Shown: one piece after another, positions 43,093 through 51,746 of the stretch | Numbering within the stretch: the stretch's first letter is position 1 | How the letters are laid out: each line of letters opens with the position of its first letter | From: Hahella sp. KA22 | GTDB lineage: Bacteria > Pseudomonadota > Gammaproteobacteria > Pseudomonadales > Oleiphilaceae | Assembly (NCBI RefSeq): GCF_004135205.1 | Contig: NZ_CP035490.1 | Coordinates: 1,178,001-1,242,000, forward strand | Direction: 5' to 3' | DNA length: 64,000 nt | Position numbers and translations under genes: made by a program | Notes under the pieces: generated by a model | What the model was told of the DNA's origin: nothing | Seen by the model: only the letters and a program-made list of their open reading frames with translations | Database searches by the model: none

Positions 43093-43596
43093 ATGCTGCG
43101 TATTTTGGGGATTCTATTATTGCTGTCGCTGACCAGTTGCGGTTTTGTGGAAGGCGTTGATGACGCCAAGGCCGCCGCTGCAACCTTTTTTGACGACAGA
43201 ATCAAGGAGGGCGGCCCCGGAGCGGACCGCTTTTACTCGTCGCACTTTATCGATTCCGTGGACCCTGAAGAGTGGGAGAGCATTCGTCGGTTGGTGCAAA
43301 AGGCCAATGGCGACTTGCGTAGCTACTCCCTTGATACATGGCGCGCGCAGGACAAAGTGCAGACAAATGGGTTGTCCGGTATGTATGTGACGCTCACTTA
43401 CAAGACGACCTATACAAACGGGGAGGGCGAGGAGACGCTGATTTTGTTCAGGAATGACGACAGCCCGCAATATAAGGTGATGTACCATCATTTTAATAGT
43501 GAGTCGATCAACCGACTCGTCAAACAAGGGATTGATGAGGCTGCCAGTAAGCCGGAAGCGATCAAACCCATCGCCGTCAAAGGCGCTGACAAGTAG
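43093..43596 (+). CDS. putative lipoprotein of unknown function
   Basis: The product is 167 residues. A short signal sequence ends in the lipobox LTSC (Cys16). The rest is soluble, with a repeated Asp/Glu-rich pattern near the start (FDDRIKEGGPGAD) and a beta-type segment (MYVTLTYKTTYTNGEGEETL). It resembles small lipoproteins with a cystatin/NTF2-like fold, but I cannot name the family. It is followed after 17 bases by a membrane protein gene. Confidence 0.7.
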   Translation: MLRILGILLLLSLTSCGFVEGVDDAKAAAATFFDDRIKEGGPGADRFYSSHFIDSVDPEEWESIRRLVQKANGDLRSYSLDTWRAQDKVQTNGLSGMYVTLTYKTTYTNGEGEETLILFRNDDSPQYKVMYHHFNSESINRLVKQGIDEAASKPEAIKPIAVKGADK

Positions 43597-43613
43597 CTTG
43601 TTGCGGCGCTTAA

Positions 43614-44018
43614 ATGAAAATGACTGCGAAACTGGCTGAGTGGCGTCTGGGGTGGAAACTTTATTTCTTTCTGTACGCGCTGATTGCCGTTGTGTTTGCG
43701 GTGATTATCACGCAGGCGCTATTTGCCTGGCATGACTATGTGGATTTAGCGTTTTTCTACATTAACCTGGCGGCGATTTATGGTTACGCCTTTAACAAAA
43801 GAGTAGGGAGGCCCGGGTTCTGGAAATGTCTGCTCTGGGTTTATCCTGTCTGGTCGCTGCTATATCAGTTTGTCTTGCCGTTTGGATATGACTTCCCCCA
43901 GTTGGGCATGCGGGCTCACGCTAACTGGACAATGATATTCCCGTTGGGCGTTACCGCCGTCAGCTCCCGCTGTATTTATAACTATGGATTTAAGTCGCAG
44001 GGCTTATGGCGGCGTTAA
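43614..44018 (+). CDS. small membrane protein, paralogue of the next gene
   Basis: The product is 134 residues with about four membrane segments. Its C-terminal half (WVYPVWSLLYQFVLPFGYD, then IYNYGFKSQGLWRR) matches the next protein in place and character. Both may descend from one duplicated gene. No family recognised. It probably shares a transcript with the lipoprotein gene upstream. Confidence 0.6.
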   Translation: MKMTAKLAEWRLGWKLYFFLYALIAVVFAVIITQALFAWHDYVDLAFFYINLAAIYGYAFNKRVGRPGFWKCLLWVYPVWSLLYQFVLPFGYDFPQLGMRAHANWTMIFPLGVTAVSSRCIYNYGFKSQGLWRR

Positions 44019-44072
44019 TTCAATTCGTTAACCATATCGTGAAATGAGAATGGAATAATTGAGGATCAACGA

Positions 44073-44549
44073 ATGAGCGACTTGTATGCGCCGCCCAAAA
44101 GCGAAGTGTCGGAAGGCGAAATGGCGATTAAAGAGCCAATCGTCATATGGAGAATATTCTTTGTGGTTTATGTGCTGTTGAATCTGTTCGCAGCGCCATT
44201 TTTGATTATGTCCTTCATTGGCGGAGACTATCTGGAGATAGAGCTTAACGCTGGCGCGCTGGACTATCTGGACTGGCTGATACAATGCGCCATGATGGTT
44301 GGGCTGTTTGGGTACGCATTTTCCAGGCGTATCGGCGGAAGGGCGCTATGGAGAGCGGCCTTGCCTGCATATGTCGTCTGGTATGTGTCATACGCTTTTA
44401 TCCTGCCGTTTGGCTTCGGCGTGCTTCCATACAATGAGCCGCCTACTTTGGATTGGACGATGGCGATTGACCCGCTGTTTACCCTGGCGGTAGCGCAGGC
44501 GCTATATCTATACGGCTTTTCATCGGATCACCTTTGGCGAGAGCGCTGA
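44073..44549 (+). CDS. small membrane protein, paralogue of the previous gene
   Basis: The product is 158 residues. A polar start (MSDLYAPPKSEVSEGEMA) precedes about four membrane segments. YVVWYVSYAFILPFGFG and LYLYGFSSDHLWRER align with the previous protein. The N-terminal YAPPKSEV-type motif is often seen at the start of small DUF membrane proteins of marine bacteria. Function unknown. Confidence 0.6.
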   Translation: MSDLYAPPKSEVSEGEMAIKEPIVIWRIFFVVYVLLNLFAAPFLIMSFIGGDYLEIELNAGALDYLDWLIQCAMMVGLFGYAFSRRIGGRALWRAALPAYVVWYVSYAFILPFGFGVLPYNEPPTLDWTMAIDPLFTLAVAQALYLYGFSSDHLWRER

Positions 44550-44577
44550 ACCGGTGGTTCCAGCCCGTTAATAGACG

Positions 44578-45306
44578 TTACTCAATGGGATACTCTCTGC
44601 CGTATTTCTCATAAAGCGGCAGGAGCTGATGGGTTTCAATGAGGTAAGCGACGCCTTCGTTATATTTCTCGCGCAGGTATTCGCCACGTTCGTTTTTGGC
44701 GAAGGTCATGTACAAGAAAACCCGGGTCACCGGCTCAGTGCGAAACTGGGTTTTATCCACCAGAATATTGCTGAATGTGATATTGGTCTGACGCAGGTTA
44801 TCGAAGTAGTAGTCCGCCCGTTTTAAATAGACTTTGGAGAGCGCGCTTTCTCTGGAGTTCAGATCCTCTCCCTGCAGATACTGCTTCACCTTATCGTCGA
44901 TATAATCCGTGTAACCGCGAATCCATACGCCGTTTTTCCCCTCCAGCGACGTCACTCCTTTCCATTCGCCAAAGTGCTCCGGCAGAAAGGTGACGGCTTC
45001 AGTGATAACGGAAATAGGGTAGAGCGCTTGCGGATACTCATCGGTAGGATCGAGGCCGCCGTACATATCGGCATGTCCGTCTTGCACCATCAGCTCGGCG
45101 CGTTTCCACGGCACGATAATCTGATTTACCTCGATATTCACATGCTTGAAGGCAGCGAAAATGACCTCGTTGTACAGCCCTGTTCCGTCTTTTTCCACGC
45201 TGCCTTCCCACTCTGGAGTGGCCCAGGTCACGCGCTGCGGCCCCTCTGCATAGGCGAGGTGGCTGAATAAGCTGGTGAGAATAAGTAATGCGAGTGGTTT
45301 GAGCAT
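44578..45306 (-). CDS. periplasmic solute-binding-like protein, orphan
   Basis: The product is 242 residues from ATG 45306; an in-frame ATG at 45390 would place 28 residues before the signal peptide and is rejected. The signal peptide is about 1-20 (LAYA). The mature part (VTWATPEWEGS, YNEVIFAAFKHVNIEVNQIIVPWKRAELM, DMYGGLDP) has the pattern of distant family-3 binding proteins. No permease gene is nearby. It is the fourth such orphan in the window. Confidence 0.7.
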   Translation of the reverse strand: MLKPLALLILTSLFSHLAYAEGPQRVTWATPEWEGSVEKDGTGLYNEVIFAAFKHVNIEVNQIIVPWKRAELMVQDGHADMYGGLDPTDEYPQALYPISVITEAVTFLPEHFGEWKGVTSLEGKNGVWIRGYTDYIDDKVKQYLQGEDLNSRESALSKVYLKRADYYFDNLRQTNITFSNILVDKTQFRTEPVTRVFLYMTFAKNERGEYLREKYNEGVAYLIETHQLLPLYEKYGREYPIE

Positions 45307-45559
45307 CTTGCGTCCAATCAGATAATGCCCGGGATATCCGGCGGAATAATAGTACAAGCCAGCTCTAATGCGAAGGAGGAGATGCGGCATTTGTATGTCC
45401 CTAACCGGCGTTGTCGCGCAATGATATTTTTTTCTTGTCTGAAATCAACAATCTATACCGATAAGTGCCTACCTGACCAATTTGTGCTTACTTTTTTGAC
45501 GCTCTCTGGAAGCCTACTCTGAGCGCCTGTTTCGAGTGACTTTAGAGAGGTGAAACATC

Positions 45560-46327
45560 ATGCAATTGGTACAAGGTTCCTGGGCGTTGATCGTGGGCGG
45601 CTCCAGTGGAATGGGATTGGAAATTGCGCGTAGGATGGCGGCTGCGGGCGTGAATATCATGTTGGTTGGCAAGCGTCCGGAAAAACTACGGCTGGCTGGC
45701 GACGCATTGCGGGGCGCTGCGGAAATCAGGACGTTTATCGTGGATCTTTATGACGACGAGCAAGTCACTGGTTTGATAGATCAACTTAATGATCTGGGGG
45801 AACCCATTCGCTACCTGGTGAACGCCGCCGGATATTTCAATCCCAAACCGTTCCTGCAGCATACGCCAGCGGATTACGACGCCTATCTGGGATTGAATAA
45901 AGCGTTGTTCTTTATCTCCCAGGCGGTCGCTGCGAACATGCGCAAGCATGGCGGCGGCGCCGTTCTGAATATTGGGTCCATGTGGGCGAAACAGGCGGTT
46001 AAAGCCACGCCGTCCTCCGCCTACTCCATGGCGAAGGCGGGTTTGCACGCGCTGACTCAGCATATGGCGATGGAGCTGGCGGACGATGGCGTTCGCGTCA
46101 ACGCCATCGCGCCGGCAGTAGTGAAAACGCCTATCTATGAAGCCTTTATCGCTCCTGAAGAGGTCGACGAAACCTTGGCGACGCTAAACGCGTTCCATCC
46201 TATTGGTCGGATTGGCGACGTCGGGGATGTGGCGAATGCGGCGATATTTCTGCTGTCAGACCAGGCGGACTGGGTGACCGGCGCGATATGGGACGTGGAC
46301 GGCGGCGTGATGGCGGGACGCAATTAG
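45560..46327 (+). CDS. short-chain dehydrogenase/reductase
   Basis: The product is 255 residues. The Rossmann glycine motif is [22 protein letters not shown] is the NAG-type motif, the catalytic Ser lies in LNIGSMWA, and Tyr/Lys lie in [14 protein letters not shown] classical SDR of the FabG type, NAD(P)-dependent and cytoplasmic; the substrate is unknown. The ATG is preceded by AGAGAGG. The next gene, another oxidoreductase, is about 100 bases downstream. Confidence 0.88.
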   Translation: MQLVQGSWALIVGGSSGMGLEIARRMAAAGVNIMLVGKRPEKLRLAGDALRGAAEIRTFIVDLYDDEQVTGLIDQLNDLGEPIRYLVNAAGYFNPKPFLQHTPADYDAYLGLNKALFFISQAVAANMRKHGGGAVLNIGSMWAKQAVKATPSSAYSMAKAGLHALTQHMAMELADDGVRVNAIAPAVVKTPIYEAFIAPEEVDETLATLNAFHPIGRIGDVGDVANAAIFLLSDQADWVTGAIWDVDGGVMAGRN

Positions 46328-46425
46328 CTCGCCTCATGCAGGGCTCGCTCGCTGCGTGGTCGGCGAGGGCCCTGCTATACTGCCGCGCCATATCTCTTAA
46401 TACGCTATACAGGAGTAGCAGTGTA

Positions 46426-47403
46426 ATGGATGAGACAGTGAACAGGAGACTGCGCTGTGCGGTATTGGACGACTATCAGAATGTGGCTAAGACCTATGCG
46501 GATTGGAGTGCGCTGGAAACGCGCATAGATCTACAGGTGTTCAATCGCCATCTTGGCAATGAAGATGAGGTCGCTGCGCAACTGGCGGACTTCGATATTA
46601 TTGTCCTCATGCGTGAAAGAACTCCCTTTGGCGCCTCTCTGTTAAATCGCTTGCCGAGGTTGAAGCTGCTGGTGACCTCCGGGCCTCGTAACGCCGCCAT
46701 CGATATTGTCGCCGCTGCCGCTAATGGCGTGACGGTATGCGGCACCCAAGCCTCCAAAGCGCCGCCGACTGAGCATACCTGGGCCTTGATACTGGGTTTG
46801 GCGCGCCACATAGCGATAGAAGACGCTGCATTTAAAGCTAATGGGCCTTGGCAAAATACAGTAGGCGTTGATCTCGCAGGGAAAACGCTCGGTTTGCTGG
46901 GGTTTGGTCATATTGGCCAGAAAGTGGCGACGATTGGTCAGGCGTTTGGCATGAATATCATCGCCTGGAGCGCCAATCTCTCTGCGGATTTGACCCGCTC
47001 AATGGGCGTGACGCTTGCGGAATCGAAGGACGCTCTGCTGGCGTGCAGCGATATCGTCTCCATACATCTGGTGTTAGGAGAGCGCAGCCGGGGGCTGATT
47101 GATGCGGAGGCGTTGTCGCGGATGAAAAAGTCTGCGTTGTTGATTAATACTTCCCGCGCTCAAATCGTCGACCAGACGGCGCTGGTGGAAGCGCTGCAGC
47201 AGAAGCGCATCGCCGGGGCGGGATTGGATGTATTTGAACAGGAGCCTCTGCCGGAAGGACATGTTCTGCGCACGTTGCCGAATGTGCTGGCGACTCCTCA
47301 CCTGGGCTATGTCACAGAGAATAACTATCGCACTTACTACACTCAGATCGTCGAAGCGATTCAAGCTTACCTGGATGGCGCGCCGATTCGGGTGATGAGC
47401 TGA
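46426..47403 (+). CDS. D-2-hydroxyacid dehydrogenase family protein
   Basis: The product is 325 residues from ATG 46426, which has AGGAG upstream. The NAD-binding motif is GLLGFGHIGQKVA. The catalytic Arg lies in INTSRAQIVD, the Glu in AGLDVFEQEPLP and the His in ATPHLGYVT. The family reduces 2-oxoacids or oxidises D-2-hydroxyacids or phosphoglycerate; the N-terminal part is not the SerA type, and no ACT domain follows. The SDR gene upstream on the same strand may be in the same pathway. Confidence 0.87.
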   Translation: MDETVNRRLRCAVLDDYQNVAKTYADWSALETRIDLQVFNRHLGNEDEVAAQLADFDIIVLMRERTPFGASLLNRLPRLKLLVTSGPRNAAIDIVAAAANGVTVCGTQASKAPPTEHTWALILGLARHIAIEDAAFKANGPWQNTVGVDLAGKTLGLLGFGHIGQKVATIGQAFGMNIIAWSANLSADLTRSMGVTLAESKDALLACSDIVSIHLVLGERSRGLIDAEALSRMKKSALLINTSRAQIVDQTALVEALQQKRIAGAGLDVFEQEPLPEGHVLRTLPNVLATPHLGYVTENNYRTYYTQIVEAIQAYLDGAPIRVMS

Positions 47404-47413
47404 TCCGTGACGA

Positions 47414-47866
47414 TCAGCGCCACTCGCAGTTACTTTCAATGCTGGCCGCGCCCAGATGCACATATCTTCGCTTCCGCGTCAGTTCGCAGGTAAAGCGCAG
47501 GGGGCGTCCCGCCAGCTCGTCATTGGGCTCCGGGCCGATTTTGATCGTGCTCCAGATCAGGTGTTCAGTGCCGTTTACATCGACGTAAATGGTTTGCGCC
47601 GCCCGGAACGGGATCGGCAACAGCGTCGCCAACAGAGAAGTTTTATATAAAGCGGGCAGGCGGAAGCTCCCATCCTGGGCGGTGCGTACGCTGTCGGAGG
47701 ATTTTTGACGCCATTCGACCCAGCGGGTCACTGTGGCGCCTGATACAGGTTCGCCAGCGTAGGTAATCACGCCGTAAACTTCTGAAAATAGGCATACTTT
47801 GCCGATCATATCCAAGACTCCCATGTCTTGCGCAGACATCATGGCTAGCGTAGAGAAGGATAGCAT
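47414..47866 (-). CDS. DUF6795-like protein, carboxypeptidase-regulatory-like fold
   Basis: The product is 150 residues. KVCLFSEVYGVITYAGEPVSGATVTR followed by QDGSFRLPAL has the rhythm of a carboxypeptidase-regulatory-like beta-sandwich, as in DUF6795 proteins. The N-terminal 20 residues are weakly hydrophobic and may not be a real signal. The ATG at 47866 is supported by AGGGAAAC. Function unknown. Confidence 0.6.
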   Translation of the reverse strand: MLSFSTLAMMSAQDMGVLDMIGKVCLFSEVYGVITYAGEPVSGATVTRWVEWRQKSSDSVRTAQDGSFRLPALYKTSLLATLLPIPFRAAQTIYVDVNGTEHLIWSTIKIGPEPNDELAGRPLRFTCELTRKRRYVHLGAASIESNCEWR

Positions 47867-48001
47867 GTTTCCCTGTAAAGATTATGTAAGGGGTTAATTT
47901 TAATATATATTTCATGCTGGCCTCCCAGTTGGCGATAGCGCGCGGCGCAGGCCGGGGAGATGCATGCCTCAACAGAATCTGGACAGAACGGAGAGTGAAG
48001 A

Positions 48002-48751
48002 ATGATTTTCAGCAGAGATGGATATAGGGATATCAAAAAGATTCTCGCCCTGGGGGCGATGCTTGCGCTAGGCGCATGCGCCCATCAGAGCGCCAAGCCT
48101 CCCATACAGAAAAACCTGAGCCAGGCGTATGCTGATGCGGTCAGGGATGCTGAAATTGTAGAGCCGAATGAGATATCCAAAAACCTGACGGCGATTACGC
48201 CGCTGAATCCCGCTCTGGAATGGAGTGGCGACCGGCAAAAAGTGTTGGTGACGACATGGACATCCTGGGACGGCTACGACAACTCAGTGGGCCAGATGCA
48301 GGCTCTGTCCAGAGAAGTATGGGTGACGGTGGTTCCTGAAGTGAAAAACTTCTGTCGCGCTCGCTATAAGTTTCCAGAACAGACCATTTTGCGACTGGAG
48401 CAATTACTGGGTTTGCCGCCTGGAGATAATAAAACCAAGTTTGTGGAAATGTGGGTGAGTCCGTCAGATCTGTTCCGCCCCTCTCCAGATCCGGAAATCA
48501 GCGATCATGAAGCAGAGCTGGACTTCCCGGTCTCCGACCGGTTTGTCACTGTCAGCAAAGAGCACAAGGAATGGTTCAAAAATTTGCGCAAAACGTCCTA
48601 CGGCGAAAACGGCTATCCCTGGACTCGCTTGGGTTACACCTATGACTGGGGTAACCCGGAGTCGGAAGTGGGATTGAGCGAATTTGTCATACGCACCGGA
48701 GCCAATGTCAAAGTGCACAGCGTGACCAAGACAATCAAATACTGCGAATAA
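48002..48751 (+). CDS. putative lipoprotein of unknown function
   Basis: The product is 249 residues. The signal sequence ends in the lipobox LGAC (Cys26). The mature part contains VLVTTWTSWDGYDN, VWVTVVPEVKNFCRARY and PSDLFRPSPDPEISDHEAELDFP. The Asp- and Pro-rich loop, followed by WTRLGYTYDWGN, suggests a compact enzyme-like or binding domain. I do not recognise the family. It is divergent from the gene at 47414 and convergent with the editing-enzyme gene at 48784. Confidence 0.65.
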   Translation: MIFSRDGYRDIKKILALGAMLALGACAHQSAKPPIQKNLSQAYADAVRDAEIVEPNEISKNLTAITPLNPALEWSGDRQKVLVTTWTSWDGYDNSVGQMQALSREVWVTVVPEVKNFCRARYKFPEQTILRLEQLLGLPPGDNKTKFVEMWVSPSDLFRPSPDPEISDHEAELDFPVSDRFVTVSKEHKEWFKNLRKTSYGENGYPWTRLGYTYDWGNPESEVGLSEFVIRTGANVKVHSVTKTIKYCE

Positions 48752-48783
48752 CCGAGAACGGCGGCTCCGGGCGCGCCCGGAGC

Positions 48784-49422
48784 TTAGCTCAGGTAAATCT
48801 CCACGCGCTCTTTGCCCTTGCCGACATTTTTGCGTTTCATGGAGATGCGCCCGACTTCGCCTGTGCGGGTCAGATGCGTACCGCCGCAAGGGACCTCTGC
48901 AAATCCCTCCACCCGCCAATAACGTCTTTCCGCATCTTCGTCGCTGAAATCGCTGATGATGTCGCGGTTTTCGTCAATAAGGCGCTGTGCGTCTGCGTCG
49001 ATATCTGACAACAGAGGAGAAATGCTTTGAGGCCAGGAAAAGTCGATACGCGCCTTTTCCTCGGCGATATGCGCGCCGACTTTATCGACTCCGCCCAGCT
49101 TGCGATAGAACAGTTCGAGCACCAGTTCCGCTGCAAAGTGCAGTCGCATAAGGCGATATCGTCTTTCCCAGTCAATGGTGATTTCCACAGGATCGCCGAC
49201 TTGGAGCGCATGATCTTCCGGCAGCTCGTAAAAAATTTCCTGCTCTTCCTTGCGCGCGCTGATCACTCTGAATCCGCCAATGGTTCCATGATCGCTTTCC
49301 TGACCGCCGGAAAATGCGTAAAAGATAGTTTCCTCAACCGTTATCACTGCGCCCTGGACGCTGGTGACGTAGGTGCTGAGAGTCGTGAGATAGGGGTCTT
49401 CCCAGAATATTTTTCTTGTCAT
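48784..49422 (-). CDS. alanyl-tRNA editing (AlaX-like) protein
   Basis: The product is 212 residues, a free-standing editing domain like the second half of alanyl-tRNA synthetase. The zinc site is CGGTHLTRTGEVG near residue 182. The other half of the usual site (HxxxH) reads RLHFAAELV, so the second His is a Glu. The N-terminal beta-barrel has FYAFSGGQESDHGTIG. Such enzymes hydrolyse Ser- or Gly-tRNA(Ala). It is cytoplasmic. Confidence 0.82.
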   Translation of the reverse strand: MTRKIFWEDPYLTTLSTYVTSVQGAVITVEETIFYAFSGGQESDHGTIGGFRVISARKEEQEIFYELPEDHALQVGDPVEITIDWERRYRLMRLHFAAELVLELFYRKLGGVDKVGAHIAEEKARIDFSWPQSISPLLSDIDADAQRLIDENRDIISDFSDEDAERRYWRVEGFAEVPCGGTHLTRTGEVGRISMKRKNVGKGKERVEIYLS

Positions 49423-49501
49423 ACTTCAGCCTGAAAAAGTCCTTTAAACAGATACGCGGAATCTTCGCCAACCATAGCCGCGTTTGCAAGAGGGGAGGCG
49501 C

Positions 49502-49771
49502 TCAATGACCATCCTGATTACTGCTTTTGACCCGCTCCAGAATATTGCACCAAAGCTGTAGGGGAGGGATGGTGGCGTAACCAGATTCCTGAGCGTCATT
49601 GCATTCGATGATGATCCAATGTCCTTGTCGGGTTTTGGCGATATCTATAACCAGAAAAGGAACCTTCAAACGCCCCGCCGCTGCCTGGGCAAGCTGTAAG
49701 CCCTGCCTCAGGTCAGGCGCGCTGTAATCCGAGGGCCAATACCTGCCATAGCCGACGCACTCGCCATGCCA
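49502..49771 (-). pseudogene. remnant of an ATP-grasp (R2K/DUF4343-like) protein gene
   Basis: A 90-codon minus-strand frame ends at TGA (49504-49502) and is closed upstream by an in-frame TAG (49774-49772), with no start codon or ribosome site at its head. It encodes a convincing C-terminal part of an ATP-grasp domain: VPFLVIDIAKTRQG, HWIIIECNDAQESGYATIP, then LQLWCNILE. The conserved acidic/Asn pair (ECND) is kept. The N-terminal part has been lost, and the next 205 bases (to the ALDH gene) hold nothing that I recognise. This looks like a truncated relic. Confidence 0.55.
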
Positions 49772-49976
49772 CTAGAATGTCCTGTACTCCAGAGACGGAC
49801 TTATTTTTCCCGGAATACCGCCAGGGGCGGGCAGAGCTCCACAGGCGTGTAAAAGAAGTCTCCAAATTAACGCCGCTATCGAAGAGTGACAATAGCGTGT
49901 AAAGCCGCGACGGCTCAGCCGCCGCTTAATTTTATGATCTGACCGTCCCTGAATCGAAAGCATGTCGCATATCAGG

Positions 49977-51353
49977 CTAAGCTATACGTAGATAGTAAGA
50001 CTTTGCTTGGGTGAGTTGCGTATAGGCAAGTTCCGATAGCAGTGAACCGCATCCAGATTGCTTAACGCCTCCCCAAGCCAGTGCGGGGTCAATATGAGTA
50101 CTTTGGTTCATGAGCACGGCGCCAGTCTGCAGTTGCTCCCCTATTGCCTGGGCGCGAGCGATGTCCTGGGTCCATAATGAGGCCCTCAATCCGTATAAAC
50201 TGTCGTTCATATAGTGGACAGCCTCTGCGTCATCCTTCACCTTCATGACGCCCATAACTGGACCGAATGTTTCACTTGTCATCAAAGCCATGGAATGATC
50301 GACATTTGTTAATACTTGTGGCGGCAAGTAGGCGGGGCCGAGGCTTGCGTTAGAGTAATGAGCATGCTCAATGCAAGGCGTTGCGCCTTGGGCGATAGCC
50401 GCGTCCAGGCGAGTTTTGACCGCCATGGCCTTTTGCGGGCTCACCATTGGCCCTAATGTGGTGGAGGGGTCCATGGGGTTCGCCAACTTGTAGCATTTGG
50501 CTTGAGCAACCAGAGCGTCCAAGAAGTCCTCATAGATATCTTCGTGAGCATAGATGCGTTTAATGGCGCGATTGGATTGACCACAATTGAATAGTGCGCC
50601 TTTGGCGATACCGGAGGCGGACATACGCAATGATGCATCGGAGAATACATAAGCAGGATTGCTGCCGCCTAATTCAAGGGTTAGTTTCTTGAGCGTTCCA
50701 GCAGCGGCGCGCTCAATGGCGACGCCTTTCGCACTGGAGCCCATAAAAGAGACATGACTTATTCGTTGATCGCTGATCAAACGCAGTGTATCGGCGTCGT
50801 TGACGTGTAAGTGCTGAAATACGCTGTCAGGGAGCCCGGCCTCAAAAAAAATGTGAGAGAACCGCTCCGCACACAATAAAGTCTGTATGGAATGTTTGAG
50901 AATAACGCAGTTGCCCGCCATTAGCGCAGGAATAATCGCGTTGGCCGCGGCAAGGTATGGGTGACTCCAGGGCGCGACACACAATACTACGCCCAGAGGC
51001 TCGCGTCTTATATAACGGCGAAAGCCGGTTTTTGGTTGCGTTATGATGTCTTCAAGATATCTTTCGGCGATATCTATCATGTACTCAGCGCAGACTTCCG
51101 CTTCTTTGATTTCCCGAGGTGTCTCACGCACGGGGCGGCCCATCAAAAGTGTAATCTCTGGAGCGATCTCCCGGGTTTGCGCCGCCAGTGCGGCAATGGC
51201 GAGACGGCAGTAGCGCGCGCGCTCTGCGATGGAGACTGTGCGCCAGATTTTTTGGGCGGTGAGTGCGCGTTCGAGCGCTGCGTGGATTTGCGGGGCTGTG
51301 GCTGGTTCCCTTTCCGCCACTAATGTTCCATCAATGGGTGAAATGATTCTCAT
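49977..51353 (-). CDS. aldehyde dehydrogenase-family protein lacking the catalytic cysteine
   Basis: The product is 458 residues with the full ALDH fold: K153 for cofactor, E227 in TLELGGSNP and ETFGPVMGV near the end. The nucleophile position, 34 residues after E227 as in the family, is N261 (motif NCGQSNRAIKR, codon AAT at 50571-50573) where a Cys is normal. The oxyanion-hole Asn of PWNxP is S130 (PWSHP). A Cys is present four residues earlier (C257). It resembles succinate-semialdehyde-type enzymes otherwise. It is therefore a likely pseudoenzyme or an enzyme with altered chemistry. It shares a strand with the glutamine synthetase relative at 52540, a PEP-CTERM gene lying between. Confidence 0.8.
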   Translation of the reverse strand: MRIISPIDGTLVAEREPATAPQIHAALERALTAQKIWRTVSIAERARYCRLAIAALAAQTREIAPEITLLMGRPVRETPREIKEAEVCAEYMIDIAERYLEDIITQPKTGFRRYIRREPLGVVLCVAPWSHPYLAAANAIIPALMAGNCVILKHSIQTLLCAERFSHIFFEAGLPDSVFQHLHVNDADTLRLISDQRISHVSFMGSSAKGVAIERAAAGTLKKLTLELGGSNPAYVFSDASLRMSASGIAKGALFNCGQSNRAIKRIYAHEDIYEDFLDALVAQAKCYKLANPMDPSTTLGPMVSPQKAMAVKTRLDAAIAQGATPCIEHAHYSNASLGPAYLPPQVLTNVDHSMALMTSETFGPVMGVMKVKDDAEAVHYMNDSLYGLRASLWTQDIARAQAIGEQLQTGAVLMNQSTHIDPALAWGGVKQSGCGSLLSELAYTQLTQAKSYYLRIA

Positions 51354-51588
51354 GGTAGTTGCTTCCCTATACTTGTCGTCGCAATAAATTTCCCTCTGCT
51401 CAGCTCTAATTATTGCAAATTCCTGGGGGATGTCGCGGGGTTTTACAAATCTTGTGGAACGTTTCCTATTTGAATTTTGGGCGTCTATAGATAGGTGGGC
51501 GTAAAGGGAATGAGCTCCCGGTTTCTATAAACGTTAGAGTGTCGATGCGGTATGCACTAGTTTCAGCAAATAGTCCATTATTTTTACA

Positions 51589-51621
51589 TGTCCAATAAGA
51601 CAAAAAAGCTTTGTTCTTATA
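51589..51621 (+). promoter_or_regulatory. palindrome and conserved element upstream of PEP-CTERM gene 1
   Basis: TGTC-CAATAA-GACA (51589-51602) is a perfect palindrome centred about 70 bases before the predicted start. AGCTTTGTTCTTATA (51607-51621) recurs with one change before the second PEP-CTERM gene (57112-57126). Either could be a binding site for an activator of both genes. Confidence 0.45.
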
Positions 51622-51638
51622 AATCAAAGGTCTAAAAG

Positions 51639-51655
51639 TTGGCATGCGGGTTGCT
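51639..51655 (+). promoter_or_regulatory. sigma-54 promoter of PEP-CTERM gene 1
   Basis: TTGGCATGCGGGTTGCT has exact GG-N10-GC spacing and near-consensus flanks. The predicted start is near 51666, about 80 bases before the ATG at 51747. It lies in the 393-base gene-free gap 51354-51746. Confidence 0.8.
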
Positions 51656-51746
51656 ATATAACGGGGACAATAAGGGCACGACTCTTCACTATAAAAACTA
51701 GCATTTACGCTAAATTAATTTAACCGACATTTGTTCAGAGGACATC

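Noticed and set aside
49772-49963. 63-codon minus-strand frame between the ATP-grasp relic and the ALDH gene
   Set aside because: No motif, no ribosome site; Arg-rich start and Pro/Gly-rich end do not resemble a transposase or other known protein.
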